Below are positions 1 through 9,524 of a stretch of DNA of 64,000 nt, piece by piece (within the stretch, counting starts at the first letter, position 1; each line of letters opens with the position of its first letter). The position numbers and the translations under genes are program-made. The notes below the pieces were generated by a model. That model was given only the letters and a program-made list of their open reading frames with translations, was not told the origin of the DNA and searched no databases. Source of the stretch: Adineta vaga (Eukaryota > Rotifera); NCBI GenBank assembly GCA_021613535.1, contig CP075492.1, forward strand, positions 2,542,001 to 2,606,000. Reading direction: 5' to 3'.

Positions 1-2
1 GT

Positions 3-449
3 ATACAATATGTATTAGAAGAGAAAGAGGTCAACCGATCAGACTAAGGCCACAAACACGCTAAAACAATTCAAATCGAGTTAACCAATAGAATTCGTAG
101 AAACGTTAATAATAAAGAATATGTAATTGAAATGTCTGATAATGGTATTCCATTTTCATTTGTAGAAAATAAGGAATTAAATCAATGGCCTATTAATTTA
201 AATGTTGTGTTAGATAATACAAAAGTTCGATTACAAAGATTCATTGATGAAGTATTAACTAAGAAATTACATGGTGGTTCTCTCGATGAATCACTTTTCC
301 GTTTAAAAAAAGTGTTAATGACCAAATAACACATGATCAAATAAATATACGTTTTTCTGGTGAACGACTCATTCAACTTCATAATATACTTAATAATAAT
401 AAATTTACTATTCATGATGTCATGACTGCGCATATAATTGTTACATAGA
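3..449 (+). pseudogene. Decayed BAHD/transferase-family acyltransferase-like fragment
   Basis: Codons 3-329 read a peptide that includes YVIEMSDNGIPFSFVENKEL. It has an in-frame TAA at 45-47 and ends at TAA 327-329. Two frames on, 320-449 reads on with INIRFSGERLIQLHNIL and TIHDVMTAHIIV. The spacing and wording (eGipF, then a beta strand, then TihDvmtAhi) resemble the middle of the HXXXD acyltransferase superfamily (PF02458), where a short ISTNDVLTA-type segment follows a helix. The HXXXD catalytic motif itself is not in the window. One stop plus one frameshift make it a pseudogene, or the tail of a broken gene starting upstream of the window. The family call is by motif resemblance only and is uncertain. 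Confidence 0.35.
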
Positions 450-1412
450 ATAATCAATAAGTTCTCGTAATAACCACTTAAAATTTTATCTTGATTAGTT
501 TTATCTTGCATGTTGTTCTTTTCTAGTAGCAACATATATTGTGTATTGAAATGCCAAGACAATGTTTCGAAAGCCTTCAAGTAGGACAAGCCGTAATGAA
601 ATATTTTCATACCTCTATTTTAGCATGGATAAATTGTAAATCAGTCCTATATAAAAACTCATTTGTTATTAACTTGAACTACTACAGAAATTCATGACGG
701 ATTAGCTACTGTTTGCGGATAAGATGTTGCTTCATATAGTATATTAACTCCTCGAATTCATAGATTTTCAAATGAGCAGGAGTCGTTGAAAGATCATCTT
801 GGAATTGACTATTCAATAAACACCATCATTGAACAAAATATTCATCCTGTTAACGACTTGGAGATAGATAATCTGCCTATCACTAATGGTATACTGTCAC
901 CATCGCAGACCTTGTAAGTAAATGTGTTACCAGCGTGAATGCTCAAAACGTTTCGTTAATAATTTACACAAGAAAATTTCATCCTCGAAAAACATAGTAC
1001 AAAATATGCATTTTTAAAATGCAGAAAAGTGTGTGCATGACATTATTTCTGATCTTGATTATCCTTACAAAGAAAATTCAAACTTTTCATTTATTTGTCA
1101 TAGAAGTTAATAACCACGCAACTCAATTCCATACGTGTTCAAGAATACCAAACGGCAATCTAGAAGTGGATTCAAACGATGAAACTTTCTATAGAACATC
1201 GTGGAGACTACTTCAAATATTTATGCTATAAAAAGACTAGCAAAATGTTTTTTCTATGAATAAATATTTAAAATTCCGAGAACTTATTGACTGCCCTATG
1301 TAAATGAAATAAATATATATTCTCGTAAATACACAACAACAACTATTAAAATTGAATTGAAAAAAAAAAGTGAAATATAAAAATACGTTCGATAGTAACG
1401 AGTGTTTTTCTT
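450..1412. other. Gene-poor stretch with possible decayed coding remnant
   Basis: No convincing gene. A stretch at about 750-918 can be read on + as a 54-residue open frame ending at a TAA that overlaps a GTAAGT donor-like site (915-920), so it may be an exon or exon relic. A 70-codon ORF at 1019-1231 has a hydrophobic start but no recognisable domain. Both are unassigned. Confidence 0.3.
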
Positions 1413-2574
1413 CTATTTTCGAGTTTTTAATTGAATTGATTGAGATTGAGATATTACAGTAGCAGCAAATTGTGTACCAACATTAACACGATGATTACGC
1501 ATAATATGTAAAACATTAAAAAATTCTTGACGAAATAATCGACTTGATAAACAATGAATATAAAAAGATACCTAAATATATATATAAAATATTATTTCCA
1601 TAAAAAAAAATCTTTTTTATTTAAATTAAACTTACAGCATAATTAATTGAAGCAATTAAAATAGCAATAGAATTAAATTGAAATAATTGTTGTACTGTAA
1701 GTTTTGATCTTAGAACATAAGTCATTAAAATATAAAACAGACTTAATGGAATTTGCGTGAAAAAAAATAAAATAATACTTGAAATCATTATTATAAATAT
1801 TTGTCTTTCAATAAAAATACGACGTTTACGTGTTGATTGTAATGTTTGTTGTTGACAGCGTAATTTTATATAAATATTTATACTTAATATTATGAGAATT
1901 GTTGTTGGAATTATTATTTGAAGAATTGTTATTAATATTGGCCAAATCTTTTTCAAAACAAAAAAAAACATTTTATTTTAAAAAAACAGAAAGAAAATTA
2001 CCGTTGAATAAAAATATTGATATATTGAATTTGCTGATCGACTAACGGAACATGCAATTAACCCTTGAACAACTTCAGTTGATGGTAATAACAAATGAAA
2101 ATTAAGAAATATTGAAAAAATTATAATTATAAATGTTCCAATATGAACTCGTTTTTTTGTACAAAGTTGTTTTACACGAAATGGATAATAAATACGAATC
2201 CATCGATCAATTGTTATTGTTAATAATAACCATATTGAAGAACACATTGAAAAATATTGAAAAAATGAATAAATACGACATAATTGATTCATTAAATTTG
2301 TATTTGTTATTGAAATATTAAAACCAAGAAATAGAAAATGATAAAAACATGTTAATAAATAAATTATATTTGATATTGTCATATTTATAAATAATTGACT
2401 TGTAGATTCTTTACGTAAACTATCACGACGAAATATTATTAAACTTATTATATGACCGAAAAAACCAAATGAAAATATGATTAAATATCCATACAAATAT
2501 ATATTTCTTTCAAAAGAAATTGTAGAAGATGAACCTGGTCTATTACTGTTATTTGAGAATGTTGATGAATTCAT
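1413..2574 (-). CDS. Rhodopsin-like orphan GPCR, three exons
   Basis: Exons 2574-2002, 1947-1636 and 1571-1413, joined by GT-AG introns of 54 and 64 nt, give 347 codons ending in TAG. Seven hydrophobic segments are visible. TM1 begins in YLYGYLIIFSFGFFGHIIS. TM3 ends with DRW in place of DRY (TIDRWIRIYYPF). The first intron splits TM5, and joining restores the TM5 proline (IIIPTT). Exon 3 completes TM7 and the post-TM7 helix with FYIHCLSSRLFRQEF, the rotifer equivalent of NPxxY-helix 8. The N-terminus is short and Ser/Asn-rich with N-glycosylation sites. The ligand is unknown; similar bdelloid receptors are loosely FMRFamide/peptide-receptor-like. Reading either exon alone would look truncated, but the splices are clean. 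Confidence 0.82.
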
Positions 2575-2958
2575 TCAATTGTTTTCACTTGTAGCGAATT
2601 TATACGTTGTAACTATATGATTCTTATCTGAATATAATAAAAAAGTGTTTCTTATCAATATATTTATTTATATTAGGATTAGTATTCAACTTTTAATTTA
2701 CTTTAGGATAAAGGAAAACCGTGACGTCTCAATAGAAAATCTATTTATAAAAATAAATGATGTTAATTTTCACTTACGAGGAATTAAAAGTTGAAGTTCT
2801 TGTAAAACACTTCTAATTATTTTTCAAAATATTTAATTATTGAAAAAATTCTTATTATTTATCTGATCAGACCGGAAGAGGAATAAACCGTTTTTTTTTC
2901 TAAAAATTATTTCAAACATATACTTAGATCGATTCAATTTTAATACTGATTTCAAAAT

Positions 2959-3574
2959 AAACCCCCTCCCAGAATAAAAGCCCACCATCAATGTTATAAT
3001 TTTCGAGATATAATAGAAGCCCTTCTAATCCGAAATGCGCGCATAATCAGACATAAGAGAACAAATTATTTTGTTGGTAGTAGGGGTGGTACTTGAACGT
3101 TAACCTTAAAGGAAAAACTCAATTTTAAAATTGTTTAAAACCACTAAATAAAGAATTTTATTGTGACTTTCAACACCTTTAAAGTTAAAGTTAAAGTGCC
3201 ACCCCTTTTTGGTAGAATGAAATTTTTTTCAATATATTCACTTGATATCTGCTTCAGTTTGTTTCCTTTTTTCCTACACACATTTTCAGACAATCTATTT
3301 CTTTTCGTGTTGTTTATGTTTCCGGCTACTTTGTCATAAAAAACAATGATAAATATATATTCTAATGTTTTCTTTATGTAATAATAATAAAAAGTTGTGG
3401 ATGAAGAAAGAAAAAGATACAAATGATGATATTATAATTACGACTACTTTTAAATTTATACAGATCGTCGTAGAAAAGCGAAAAAAATGGTACCTTAATA
3501 TAAGCCCACCTTTAAACTTATAATTTTCTGAATATATCAGAAGCCCAGTGGGCTTCTATTCTGGGAAGGGGTTT
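2959..3574. mobile_element. 616-bp inverted-repeat (MITE-like) element
   Basis: About 28 bp at 2959-2986 (AAACCCCCTCCCAGAATA... GCCCACC) is repeated as its reverse complement at 3548-3574 with few mismatches. A 45-bp block at 2978-3022, carrying AGCCCACC, TTATAATTTTC and AGAAGCCC, recurs in direct orientation at 3502-3546. A second, internal inverted repeat pairs 3082-3112 with 3176-3206. No transposase ORF is present. The structure fits a non-autonomous fold-back or MITE-type element. Target-site duplications were not evident by eye. Confidence 0.6.
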
Positions 3575-3875
3575 AGTGAAAAATTCTATTTTGACAGCAT
3601 TATATTATTTCATTCGATCGTAGTAAGATTTTTTTCTAAAAGTACGTCGAAGGATCTTTTGACCTACCTTTTACCTTTTTCAAAAAAATGTTTTTATTAA
3701 GAAAAAGTAAATATCATTATGTTTCCATTAATTTTCTTTGACTTTCGTCATTTGGATTAAAAGCTTAAATATACTCTCATCTTATTTTTAATCTTTTGTA
3801 TAATAAAAAGAAAAAAGTACAAGTAATATAATAAACCTCGATGTGTAAACAAAAAAAACCATTGAAATAGAATGA

Positions 3876-4373
3876 TTATTTTCCTTGTGTCGATCGATAG
3901 ATAAATAAATATTTATTAGAAATATAATTTTCATTAATAATACTTTGATGACGATTTCGTATTGAACGACGATATTCAATTTGCATTGAAACTCTTTTTC
4001 CATGATATTTTAATGTAGTATCATTAGCTGTCCAACCTTGCCAAATAGTTCCTTGATCAGCTGTATCACCATTTAAAACTAAAGTATGTTCTAATAAAGT
4101 TGAGTAATTTTCCATACTTGCACCAGATAATAAACGACTTTGTGATCTCAAAACACATCGATTACCAATAATTAATGGATTTAAAGTAAAATTTCCTTTT
4201 GAATTTAAATGACAAATAATAGATGCATCGTCAATACAAGAATCATCACCTATTGTGACTAAATCTGGTGCATTCATCAATGGATCACCACCAGTTGGAT
4301 ATAAACAAACATTACGACCAATATGAAATCCTAAACAACGATAATAAAAACAAAGATATGCTGATCCAGACAA
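3876..4373 (-). pseudogene. 5'-truncated hexapeptide-repeat (left-handed beta-helix) acyltransferase-like
   Basis: The 165-codon frame reads through left-handed beta-helix turns: HIGRNVCLYP, VTIGDDSCIDDASIICH, LIIGNRCVLRSQSRLLSGA and STLLEHTLVLNGD. These are hexapeptide-type [LIV]-G-x4 repeats. They resemble the C-terminal acyltransferase-like helix found after adenylation and membrane segments in NRPS-like proteins of fungi and algae. No upstream exon carrying the earlier domains can be found. Some 60 bp upstream lies a telomere-like hairpin (4434-4494). The 5' part appears lost, so this is probably a relic even though the remaining frame is open. The exact donor substrate cannot be judged. 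Confidence 0.55.
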
Positions 4374-4433
4374 TAAGATGATTGATTCTAATTATATTCA
4401 CCTGATTGGCGTCGACCAAATAAAAACCATTTA

Positions 4434-4494
4434 AAGGGTGTGGGTGTGTCTGCGGAAAGAATTTGGTAGCGATACCCACATTCACCAACCCACT
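4434..4494. repeat. Telomere-like hairpin element
   Basis: The left arm AGGGTGTGGGTGTG and the diverged right arm (ACCCACA, ACCCACTC) flank a core of about 25 nt. It lies just upstream of the truncated hexapeptide gene. Confidence 0.6.
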
Positions 4495-5167
4495 CATATT
4501 TTTTCGTCGAGATTAATTATAAGGATATACAGAGAATTTCCGTATTCATATGCAGAATAAGTGTAGTTGATAATCTCAAGTTATGTACTTTCTGTTGAAA
4601 ATTTGAATAATCAGGTAGATTAATTTCTTCGTAAGAATAATGTATTTTCTTTTATTTGATCAAATGCCATCTGTGTATGTTTCTCGTGTATGAAAATATT
4701 ATTAATTGAATGATTTTCAATACAAATCAGTCTATTTTCTTTGGATGGGAGCGTGCGGGTGTGGGTAAATTAAATAAGTGAGATCCACACACCCTCAGGC
4801 TGATTCGAACCCTGTCATATTTTAAAAGATTTTTTAGTGTTGTTCTGTCGAAATAAAACTTCATTGTAGTTTTGTAAAACACTAGATTCTCTATTCATCG
4901 TCAAAAAATTCCGACACAAACGGATTAATTTACTATTTTATTTATAAGTATATTTATCAGCTATCAGTCACAATGAATAATATGATGTATTTCTTTTCAG
5001 AAGATTAAGTCACCTTAGACTTTCTTTTATAATATTGTTCTTTATATTTCCTGATAATAACAGTTGTACGTGAATTTTAAATATTGATAAAGATTCAAAG
5101 AATAATAGAACGCAGAAAAAACATGATTAAAGGCCTTCGGTAACAAAATCATTATCACTTTATTATA
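4495..5167. other. Intergenic; one hairpin, no gene seen
   Basis: AT-rich spacer upstream of the NHL gene. Apart from the hairpin element at 4750-4796, no open frame with recognisable coding character was found on either strand. Confidence 0.5.
4750..4796. repeat. Telomere-like hairpin element
   Basis: GAGCGTGCGGGTGTGGGT on the left pairs imperfectly with CCACACACCCTC on the right around an AT-rich core. Confidence 0.65.
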
Positions 5168-7365
5168 ATGTCTGTAGCTTGGTTGATTTTTATACTTTTA
5201 TTCATCAGTCGTTCTTCAGGTAAATTTTTTAAATCTCTAGCAGGATTCCACTAGGAATGGGATGGGATGCAGTTTTGTTGTTCCACTTCATTCTATATCA
5301 TTCCATTATACAACGTAACATCTACTTCATACATATGTTTCATGAGATCGGATGAAATTTAAAAAAAGAATTCTGTTCCATGAGAAGAAAAAGATCTTCA
5401 AAATCTTTCTGTCCTTTCCTAGATGGAGTCCTGATCTCTATGTACATACACACAGATTAAACTCATTTTACTGATAGACGACTGCACACCCATTCAGAGG
5501 GTACGCTTTAAATGTCATGATCAGAACTTCTTAACCTCTTCTAAGTATAGCTATTGCAAAATCTTGTTTTTTGCTACACAATCATAAATTATGTCATTCA
5601 TATTTTTGTTGTTACATACTCATTAGCAATATCATACAATTAACCAAAACTTACATTGTGTGAAGCATGGGATGTAAATGCAATAACATTTGCTAATAAA
5701 AACTTAATTGGTCAACAGTCAACTGGTATTTTTATCGATACTAAAAATACCATTTATGTATCTGACCGTTACAATAGCCGTATTGTAGTATGGCAGCACG
5801 GATTGATGATGCCAACTAGAAATATATCTGGAAAAAACCTAATTAATTCATGGAGTCTTTTTGTCAACAAGGAAGGTGATATTTATGCGGATAATGGTGA
5901 ATTTAACATTCAAAAACATAAATCGATATGGAATGACACAGATAGTGAACATGTCATCAATAGCAAAGGTCCTTGCACGGGGCTCTTCATTGATATAAAC
6001 AATACCTTATATTATTCCCTAGTAAACAGTCATCGTGTTGATAAGATTAACCTTGATAATGATGAGATGCGATCAATGACGGCGGCTGGCACGAGCTGTC
6101 CTGGACCTTTATCCAATATGCTTGATCATCCGCATGGAATCTTTGACGATAAAAATTTTGACTTATACATGGCAGATACCTATAATAATCGTATTCAGCG
6201 CTTTACAACCTATCAATTTCATGGAATAACCGTGGCTGGCTTTGGAGCACAAGTAAATTTTATTCTTAATAGACCGACTAGTGTTGTACTCGATGCCGAT
6301 AGCTATTTATTCATCGTAGAAAATCAAAATCATCGAATCATTCGATCGATTTCGAACGGATTTGAGTGTTTGGTCGGATGTTCAGGTGAAAGTGGAACAT
6401 CATCAAGCCAATTATACAATCCACAAACGATGGCTTTTGACAATATCGGCAATATTTTTGTTACGGATATGAACAATCATAGAGTTCAGAAGTTTAATTT
6501 ACGTTATCGATCAAACGGTAAGTCTGTATGTTTTGAGTTAGAATATAATAAGGCATTCTATAAAAATATTTTCTTGCAAATTCATTAACATGATCATTCT
6601 AAAATGCTAATCATAATTTTTTATCTAATAAAAATTTATTGAATTATGAGGAGTTAAGTTTTCTTTGATTGAGAGAGTATATAAAAAATATAGTTTGCTT
6701 TAGAACACAATCCATTTTTTACTGTGGACAAGGACAATTTCTTCGAGACAGCTAATGCTAGAGATTGGATTATCGGAGGTGGTAATCGCGTGAGTATTAG
6801 CAGTCAAATTAAAATCAGCGATTACTTGTCCGGCGGCTCGTACTATAATTTAAGCATGGCTAACAGCAAAATAAGCATGGTCGCTTCTGGCTGTGATCCC
6901 CTTCTTGGTTCGCTGATGCCAAACATCGTATACAATGGTAACTACTCGTGGCGTATTGGAGATTCAAAAAGTTCAAAAATTGTGTCAGTTGTCATCCGAA
7001 AAATCAATAATTATACTTATTCAAACATTCACTTTGCATGGTTAGCGGTTCTGCAAATCGCCTTCCATTCTGAAGCCGATTCCGCTTTCATAATAATCGA
7101 ATTAAGAGATTTAGTTGTTGGTGATACTTTATTTACTCGACGATACTATAGCAAAGTAAATATAACCGAGACTTATATTTTCTTTAAGAAGTATGGTACT
7201 TATTTCTATATGTCTTCATGGCGAGTCGAGACAGTATCCATCGCTAAAAATCGGTATGGTCATAATTTTCAATTAAGCATTCTTACAACTAACTGTTCAG
7301 CTGGAGGGCACTTTGGGTATGCTTATCTTGCTGATTTAAATCCATCTATGTCGCTGCACGGGTAG
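5168..7365 (+). CDS. Secreted NHL-repeat protein with C-terminal beta-rich domain
   Basis: Exons 5168-5219, 5666-6517 and 6704-7365 (introns 446 and 186 nt, GT-AG) give 521 codons. Exon 1 encodes only a signal peptide (MSVAWLIFILLFISRSS). Exon 2 carries about five NHL blades of the type IYVSDRYNSRIVVW, LYMADTYNNRIQRF, LFIVENQNHRIIR and IFVTDMNNHRVQKF, which in this family form an extracellular beta-propeller. Exon 3 has no enzyme motif that I recognise; its alternating polar and hydrophobic pattern and N-glycosylation sites suggest a beta-sandwich domain. Such signal-peptide plus NHL proteins are numerous in bdelloids, and their function is unknown (probably a secreted binding protein). The first intron is unusually long for this genome, so the exon-1 assignment is the weakest part of the model. 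Confidence 0.75.
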
Positions 7366-7964
7366 CAAGTGTTCCGAAATCATATTTTATTTTGCGCTAA
7401 CTTTATCTGATGAGCTTCTGTAATGTATGAATATGTATGTTACTTTCAATATTTTTTCCGTGAATAAAACAAGAAAGAAATATATTAACTTACTTTTAAT
7501 CAATTGTTGTCATAATCTTTTTTATATGGATTATCTTGAAAATAATAAAAATTTATATTTTATTGACATCTGATAAGAAGTAGTTAACGATTCTTTTTAG
7601 TATGTATGGAAGAATCATTTTTTAAAGCAATTATAATATCAAATGCTTTTTTTCGGGTGTGGGTGGGTGTGGGTGGGTGTAAGTGAAGAAGATTTGCCTA
7701 CACCCACACCCACACCCACCCTTTCATATCGAACATCGTAAGAAGATATAAATTTTTTCTTTGTTTTATAGCAGTTGAAATAAAAATGAGCAAAAATTAG
7801 TGAATCATGCTGTATGTTGCATCCGTGACAAAGCTTAACTAGGCTTCCCACATTATGATAAGTTCTCAAATAATTTTTTCTTTCTCTTTATGAAAAGAAA
7901 ACAGTACACAACAAACAGTAACAAGGAATCACAGGAGAAAACACGAATTGTTTCTTGTCGAAGA
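7366..7964. other. Intergenic, convergent 3' ends
   Basis: Spacer between the NHL gene (+) and a GPCR (-). It holds the G-rich hairpin at 7655-7721 and otherwise nothing recognisable. An ORF on the minus strand here is only the repeat read in frame. Confidence 0.5.
7655..7721. repeat. Long telomere-like hairpin, G-quadruplex capable on both strands
   Basis: The left arm at about 7655-7680 has five GGG tracts spaced by T or TGT. The right arm at about 7700-7721 has matching CCC tracts. The core reads AAGTGAAGAAGATTTGCCTA. Confidence 0.8.
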
Positions 7965-8975
7965 TCACGCTGTTTGATCTGCATTATTGGCTGTTGCTGC
8001 TATGATTGTCGAAACAGATTGCATCACTTGTCGGCACCCACTGTATGTCGAAAGTAATTTTCTGAAAAACTTATTTCTTAATGATTTTGACGAACTGAGA
8101 TAAATGTAGAAACTAATCGTAAAATTTAAATAAAAAAGAAAACTAGTCATTGTCGTAGAAAGATTTTCTTGTGCCGTTCTAAGAGAATCCTTTTGTATTT
8201 GGTTTGTTATTGAATTGTACAGACTGTTTATTGTATAAGGTATTGTTGATATGCTAATCGAACAAATTTGTAATAGTAACATTCGTGTTAGTTGATATTC
8301 CTGACGTTGATTTGTGGGTAAACGTTGCAGTTCAGGTCCGATGCGCCGTTGATGGATTTTGTGAACATTTCTCCATGTCAACCATCCAAATACAACAAAA
8401 ATTGCTAATGGTAATATATTGTAGAGAATTAAAATGATAAAATAATTTAGATAATATCCATAAGCTGTCGATCGATTAACACAAACAGTTTGATTTGCTG
8501 CAGCTGGATAAATGTTAACCATTATCACGATTGGCAAAGCGTGTAAGGACCAGAAAACAACTAGTGCGACACACAGTCGTCGTGCTGTTGACATTTTACT
8601 CATCTGTCGAAGACGAATTTCACGACAGCTGATTAAATATCGATCAATGGTCGCCAAGCTGACACATGTCAACGATGCTAATATGGAAATATGACCTAAA
8701 TATTGTCGTGCTTTACAGAGAAATAGATTTGTCTTTGTTAAATCATATTGTAAACCAATTAATATACGTAATGAAAGTGGAATGACAATTGCAACTAAAC
8801 TTGAAATTGATCCAGTAAGTAAATACAATTGACATGGACTAGATGGGAATAGTTTTCTCGATGAAAACATCACAATATTTAAACAATTTCCAATAAGACC
8901 AAAGATAAAGACTGGAATGCCAAAGTAAATTGTAAACTGTTGAGATATCAATGTTAGAGACGCAACGGACGACAT
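7965..8975 (-). CDS. Rhodopsin-like orphan GPCR, single exon
   Basis: A 336-codon uninterrupted frame with seven hydrophobic helices. TM1 contains GLIGNCLNIVMF, TM3 ends in a canonical DRY (TIDRYLIS), and TM4 contains the conserved Trp. A conserved Cys pair is likely between TM3 (LCKARQYLG) and ECL2 (TVCVNRST). TM7 contains NFTISFYIYLSSSKSLRNKF, the bdelloid-type replacement of NPxxY followed by helix 8. It starts at the first ATG, just before TM1. The gene has the same orientation as the GPCR at 12438-13427 and a similar layout, so the two are distant paralogues. Ligand and coupling cannot be inferred from sequence. Confidence 0.88.
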   Translation of the reverse strand: MSSVASLTLISQQFTIYFGIPVFIFGLIGNCLNIVMFSSRKLFPSSPCQLYLLTGSISSLVAIVIPLSLRILIGLQYDLTKTNLFLCKARQYLGHISILASLTCVSLATIDRYLISCREIRLRQMSKMSTARRLCVALVVFWSLHALPIVIMVNIYPAAANQTVCVNRSTAYGYYLNYFIILILYNILPLAIFVVFGWLTWRNVHKIHQRRIGPELQRLPTNQRQEYQLTRMLLLQICSISISTIPYTINSLYNSITNQIQKDSLRTAQENLSTTMTSFLFYLNFTISFYIYLSSSKSLRNKFFRKLLSTYSGCRQVMQSVSTIIAATANNADQTA

Positions 8976-9524
8976 TCTTTTTCTTTATATTGAATTTTAA
9001 ATGAAGTTTCTCATATTTATATTTTACTATTTCTGTATAATAATCATTTTTTTATAAAGAAAACAAAAGAAAGACGATGCTATCACCACCGGTAATTAAA
9101 ACAGTTAATTAGATATTGCGTTTTACATCAGAAGCTAAATAGAGGTTCCTGTGAATTTGACGTCAAACGCAATATCTAATTAATTTTTTAGGCCAATCCA
9201 GAATTAATGGCGGATGTATCTTTTTTATGGAGAGATCGAGTGACATTTGCTTTATTTTTCTCATAAGCTGCCTAATGCGAGTTCGAATATAAATGAAGAT
9301 TCAGCTGTTTTTTTATAACTTCGAAAATAATAGTTATGAAAACGAAAACGAAAACTTAAAGATAACGTAGGACTAGATGTAGTTTTTATTTGACGCATTT
9401 CTATATTCTCTTGCGAAAATAGAAATTGTTAGAAATAGATTTATTTTCGTCTTCCTTAATTATAACTGACATATACAGACATCTCTATGTACGATAATTG
9501 AAAAAATTGACTAAATGGTTATAT
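8976..9524. other. Intergenic with one short inverted repeat
   Basis: Spacer between the GPCR start and the GH27 relic. Apart from the 24-bp inverted repeat (9103-9185) no gene is seen. Confidence 0.5.
9103..9185. repeat. 24-bp inverted repeat, 35-nt loop
   Basis: AATTAGATATTGCGTTT at about 9108-9124 is mirrored by AAACGCAATATCTAATT at 9165-9181. The arms extend to about 24 bp with two mismatches. It could be a small fold-back element or a transcribed hairpin. Confidence 0.55.

Noticed and set aside
182-610. 142-codon minus-strand ORF
   Set aside because: It overlaps the acyltransferase-like relic on + and has no domain; AT-rich shadow frame.
3144-3422. 92-codon minus-strand ORF inside the inverted-repeat element
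   Set aside because: Contains the element's internal repeat; no transposase motif or coding character.
4800-4830. GGTTCGAATC-like B box (minus strand) suggesting a tRNA
   Set aside because: No A box, anticodon arm or acceptor stem can be drawn at the right distance.
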